A stretch of DNA of 8,093 nt from contig JAGQQZ010000441.1 of NCBI GenBank assembly GCA_020425915.1, positions 1-8,093 of the forward strand, read 5' to 3'. A model generated the notes under the pieces. The model made no database searches and was not told the origin of the DNA. It saw only the letters and a list, made by a program, of their open reading frames with translations. Positions 6,215 through 8,093 of the stretch are shown in pieces. Origin of the DNA: Planctomycetota bacterium (GTDB taxonomy: Bacteria > Planctomycetota > UBA1135 > UBA2386). The position numbers were made by a program, and so were the translations under genes. Position 1 is the stretch's first letter, and the number at the start of each line of letters is the position of its first letter.

Positions 6215-7024
6215 ATGCCCTACGCGCGCCGGACCCAGGACGGCCGCAGTTCTTGCCGGACTTCCGAATTGGCGCGAAACCCTGATTCTCCACCCGGATC
6301 GCTCTCGATCGTGGTGCCGGTCTACCAGGAATCCGCCGGCATCCCGGCGCTCGAACGAGCGTTGCGCGCGTTCGAGGCCGACGAGTCCAGAGTCCGGCGG
6401 CTCCAGGTCGTGCTCGTCGACGACGGATCGACCGACGGATCGGGGGAACTGCTGCGCCAGAGCTTCGGTGGGTGGCCGAACGCGACCGTGGTCGCCCACG
6501 CCCACAACCTCGGACTCGGCGCGGCGCTCGAGACCGGTGCGGCCGTGGCGGATGGCGACTACGTCGCCTGGTTCGACAGTGACCTCACGTATCCACCGGA
6601 GCTGCTCGGGCGGCTCGCGGCGGAGCTGGACCTCGGCGCCGACGTCGCCCTCGCATCTTGTTACCACCCGGACGGCGGAGTCGATGGGGTTCCGGCGTGG
6701 CGACTCGCGCTGTCACGCGCGGCGTCGGCGGTGTACTCGCGACTGACGGGCGGGGTGCTCCACACCTACACCTCGATGGTCCGTGCGTATCGCCGGGAGA
6801 CGCTCGACGCGTGCAGCTCGACTCGCGAGGGCTTCCTCGCGGTCACCGAGGTGCTGCTCCGAGCGCTGCGCGCCGGCAAACGTTGCGTCGAAGTACCCGC
6901 GGTCCTCGCGCGCCGGCGGGCCGGCCAGAGCAAGATGCGCATCGTCGGCGTGGCGCTCGGTCACCTCGGGCTGGTGGCGTCGTTGAAGCTCGGGAAGCTG
7001 AACCCGCCGCGACCACGGGTATGA
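6215..7024 (+). CDS. GT2 family glycosyltransferase, polyprenyl-phosphate mannosyltransferase (DPM1)-like
   Basis: A 269-residue GT-A fold inverting glycosyltransferase that should move a sugar from a nucleotide donor, typically to a polyprenyl phosphate, at the cytoplasmic face of the membrane. Residue numbers count from the ATG at 6215. Motifs: LSIVVPVYQE (30-39), VDDGSTDGS (68-76, nucleotide binding), NLGLGAALETG (98-108) and the metal-binding DSD within WFDSDLTYP (109-117). The later TSMVRAYRRE segment and RRRAGQSKM correspond to the TSGFRAYRRE and RR.GESKM motifs of DPM1-like enzymes. There are no membrane helices and no GtrA domain, so it resembles the short soluble type. The start is uncertain: a GTG at 6206 would add three residues, and the roughly 30 residues before the catalytic core are polar and unconserved in look, so a later start is possible. 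Its TGA stop overlaps the ATG of the next gene (ATGA), implying translational coupling. Donor and acceptor cannot be read from the sequence. Confidence 0.9.
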   Translation: MPYARRTQDGRSSCRTSELARNPDSPPGSLSIVVPVYQESAGIPALERALRAFEADESRVRRLQVVLVDDGSTDGSGELLRQSFGGWPNATVVAHAHNLGLGAALETGAAVADGDYVAWFDSDLTYPPELLGRLAAELDLGADVALASCYHPDGGVDGVPAWRLALSRAASAVYSRLTGGVLHTYTSMVRAYRRETLDACSSTREGFLAVTEVLLRALRAGKRCVEVPAVLARRRAGQSKMRIVGVALGHLGLVASLKLGKLNPPRPRV

Positions 7025-8093
7025 TGCGCCGCGTGTTCGCGGTCACCCAACTCGCGGAGTGGACGGAGGACGTCACGGCCAGGTTGCTGGGGACCGTGGA
7101 CGACCTCGAACCGGACGAACTCACCGTCCCGTACATGCCGACGATCAATCCGCCGGTGTGGGAGGTGTGCCACGCGGTGTACTTCCTCGAGTACTGGGTG
7201 CTGCGCGATCTGCTCGGCCAGCCGCCGTTCCGGGCCGACTACGACGCGATCTTCGACTCGATGACGGTCGGGCACGAGAGCCGCTGGCGGTTGCGGGTGC
7301 CGGACGTGGCGGGTGCCCGCGCATACCTGGAGGACGTTCGGGATCGCGTGCTCGCGGCGTTGGGTGCCGACCACCGCGACGAGTTGCTGCCGTACCGGGT
7401 CGCCTACTCGGTCTTCCACGGCGACATGCATGTCGAGGCGATCGCCTACTGCCGGCAGGCGCTCGGCCTGTCGAACGCCGATGTCAGAGCGCGCGAGCCG
7501 ACGGCCCGAACCGAGGACGCGTCGGGTGACGCGTCGATCGGAGGCGGGGTGTTCGAACTCGGTGCGCGCGACGACGGATCGTTCTGCTTCGACAACGAGA
7601 AGTGGGCCCATCCGGTCGAACTCGATCCGTTCGCGATCGCGCGAACCGCGGTCACCGAGGGACAGTTCGCGGCGTTCGTCGATGACGAGGCGTACACGCG
7701 CCGTGAGCTGTGGAGCCCGCGTGGTTGGCGGTGGTTGCAGAGCGTGCAGGTCGAGCTGCCGTTGTACTGGCGGCGCGGTGCATCGGGCTTCGAGCGCCGG
7801 GTGTTCGACGAGTGGGCGCCGATCGCGCCCTCGCGCGCGATGATGCACGTGAACTGGTACGAGGCGGACGCCTACTGTCGGTGGGCCGGCCGGCGCTTGC
7901 CGAGCGAGGCCGAATGGGAGCTGGCCGCGGCCACTCCGGAGAAGCGGCCGTTGCCGTGGGGCGACGAACCCGCGACCGCGCAGCGGGCGAACTTCGACGG
8001 TGCGTACGGTGGCGCGATCGACGCGGCCGCCTTGGCCGGCGGGGACTCGGCGACTGGCGTCCGACAGATGTTGGGCAACGTGTGGGAGTGGAC
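7021..8093 (+). CDS. EgtB/SenA-family non-heme iron enzyme (DinB-like + FGE-sulfatase domains), 3' end cut off
   Basis: The first 357 residues are present; the frame is open to the window end. N-terminal DinB-like domain (about 8-150): His51 (WEVCHAVYF), His133 and His137 with Glu139 (FHGDMHVEA) form the HxxxHxE arrangement. The positions almost coincide with the iron ligands His51/His134/His138 of Mycolicibacterium thermoresistibile EgtB. Arg88 and Arg90 (HESRWRLR) lie where EgtB binds its thiol donor. The FGE-sulfatase-like domain starts about 176 and shows FDNEKWAHPVEL (190-201), VTEGQF (211-216), HVNWYEADAYCRWAGRRLP (276-294), SEAEWE (295-300) and LGNVWEW (351-357). Known members are EgtB (ergothioneine sulfoxide synthase), OvoA, and SenA (selenoneine synthase). 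The NPPVWEVCH and DMHxEA wording reminds me more of the SenA-like branch than of the classical HHEQQHQE EgtB form, but this is from memory. The catalytic Tyr region lies beyond the window. The ATG at 7021 overlaps the GT2 stop by four bases. Confidence 0.88.
   Translation, partial: MMRRVFAVTQLAEWTEDVTARLLGTVDDLEPDELTVPYMPTINPPVWEVCHAVYFLEYWVLRDLLGQPPFRADYDAIFDSMTVGHESRWRLRVPDVAGARAYLEDVRDRVLAALGADHRDELLPYRVAYSVFHGDMHVEAIAYCRQALGLSNADVRAREPTARTEDASGDASIGGGVFELGARDDGSFCFDNEKWAHPVELDPFAIARTAVTEGQFAAFVDDEAYTRRELWSPRGWRWLQSVQVELPLYWRRGASGFERRVFDEWAPIAPSRAMMHVNWYEADAYCRWAGRRLPSEAEWELAAATPEKRPLPWGDEPATAQRANFDGAYGGAIDAAALAGGDSATGVRQMLGNVWEW

Noticed and set aside
4964..6667. Extension of the repeat protein to a start at 6667
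   Set aside because: The extra 174 residues run antisense through the glycosyltransferase motifs and precede a good hydrophobic N-terminus at 6145.
6961..7848. A 295-codon minus-strand open frame opposite the EgtB-like gene
   Set aside because: It is antisense to a frame with intact iron-ligand and FGE-domain motifs; the translation is Arg/Val-rich and unrecognisable.

Overview
The window is GC-rich DNA (about two thirds G+C by eye, with strong G/C preference at third codon positions). It looks like bacterial chromosome, most plausibly a planctomycete. The lineage call rests on three secreted proteins of a style I associate with Planctomycetota: a Cys-rich exported protein ending in a YGxxC...GCTLL beta-type domain, a membrane-anchored protein built of carboxypeptidase-regulatory-like repeats, and an exported protein with an acidic DxDxNG loop. 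It also rests on the general lack of clear Shine-Dalgarno sequences. This is an inference, not a proof.

Layout. Positions 33-2473 (+) carry two cytoplasmic enzymes: a small ArsC/YffB-type thioredoxin-fold protein, then a 674-residue fusion with 3-hydroxyacyl-CoA dehydrogenase at the N-terminus and enoyl-CoA hydratase at the C-terminus. That is the reverse of the FadB order. The fusion converges on the next block with a 51-base gap. Positions 2525-6145 (-) carry three exported or membrane-anchored proteins. In transcription order these are a 393-residue repeat protein, a 306-residue secreted protein 52 bases downstream, and, after a 425-base gap with two small dyads, a 346-residue secreted protein. 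A short divergent gap (6146-6214) separates this block from a rightward pair: a GT2 glycosyltransferase whose stop codon overlaps the start of an EgtB/SenA-family non-heme iron enzyme (ATGA overlap). The latter is cut off by the window end.

How the genes work together. The fusion can carry out two consecutive beta-oxidation-type steps (hydration, then NAD-dependent oxidation), in either direction. The ArsC-like gene may simply share its transcript. The exported block has no recognisable enzymatic function and probably concerns the cell surface or envelope. The most interesting unit is the GT2 + EgtB/SenA-like pair. Sulfoxide and selenoneine synthases of this family join a thiol or selenol donor to a histidine-derived betaine, and a translationally coupled GT-A glycosyltransferase is not the partner I know from the described ergothioneine or selenoneine pathways. 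I found no RNA genes, insertion sequences or CRISPR arrays.
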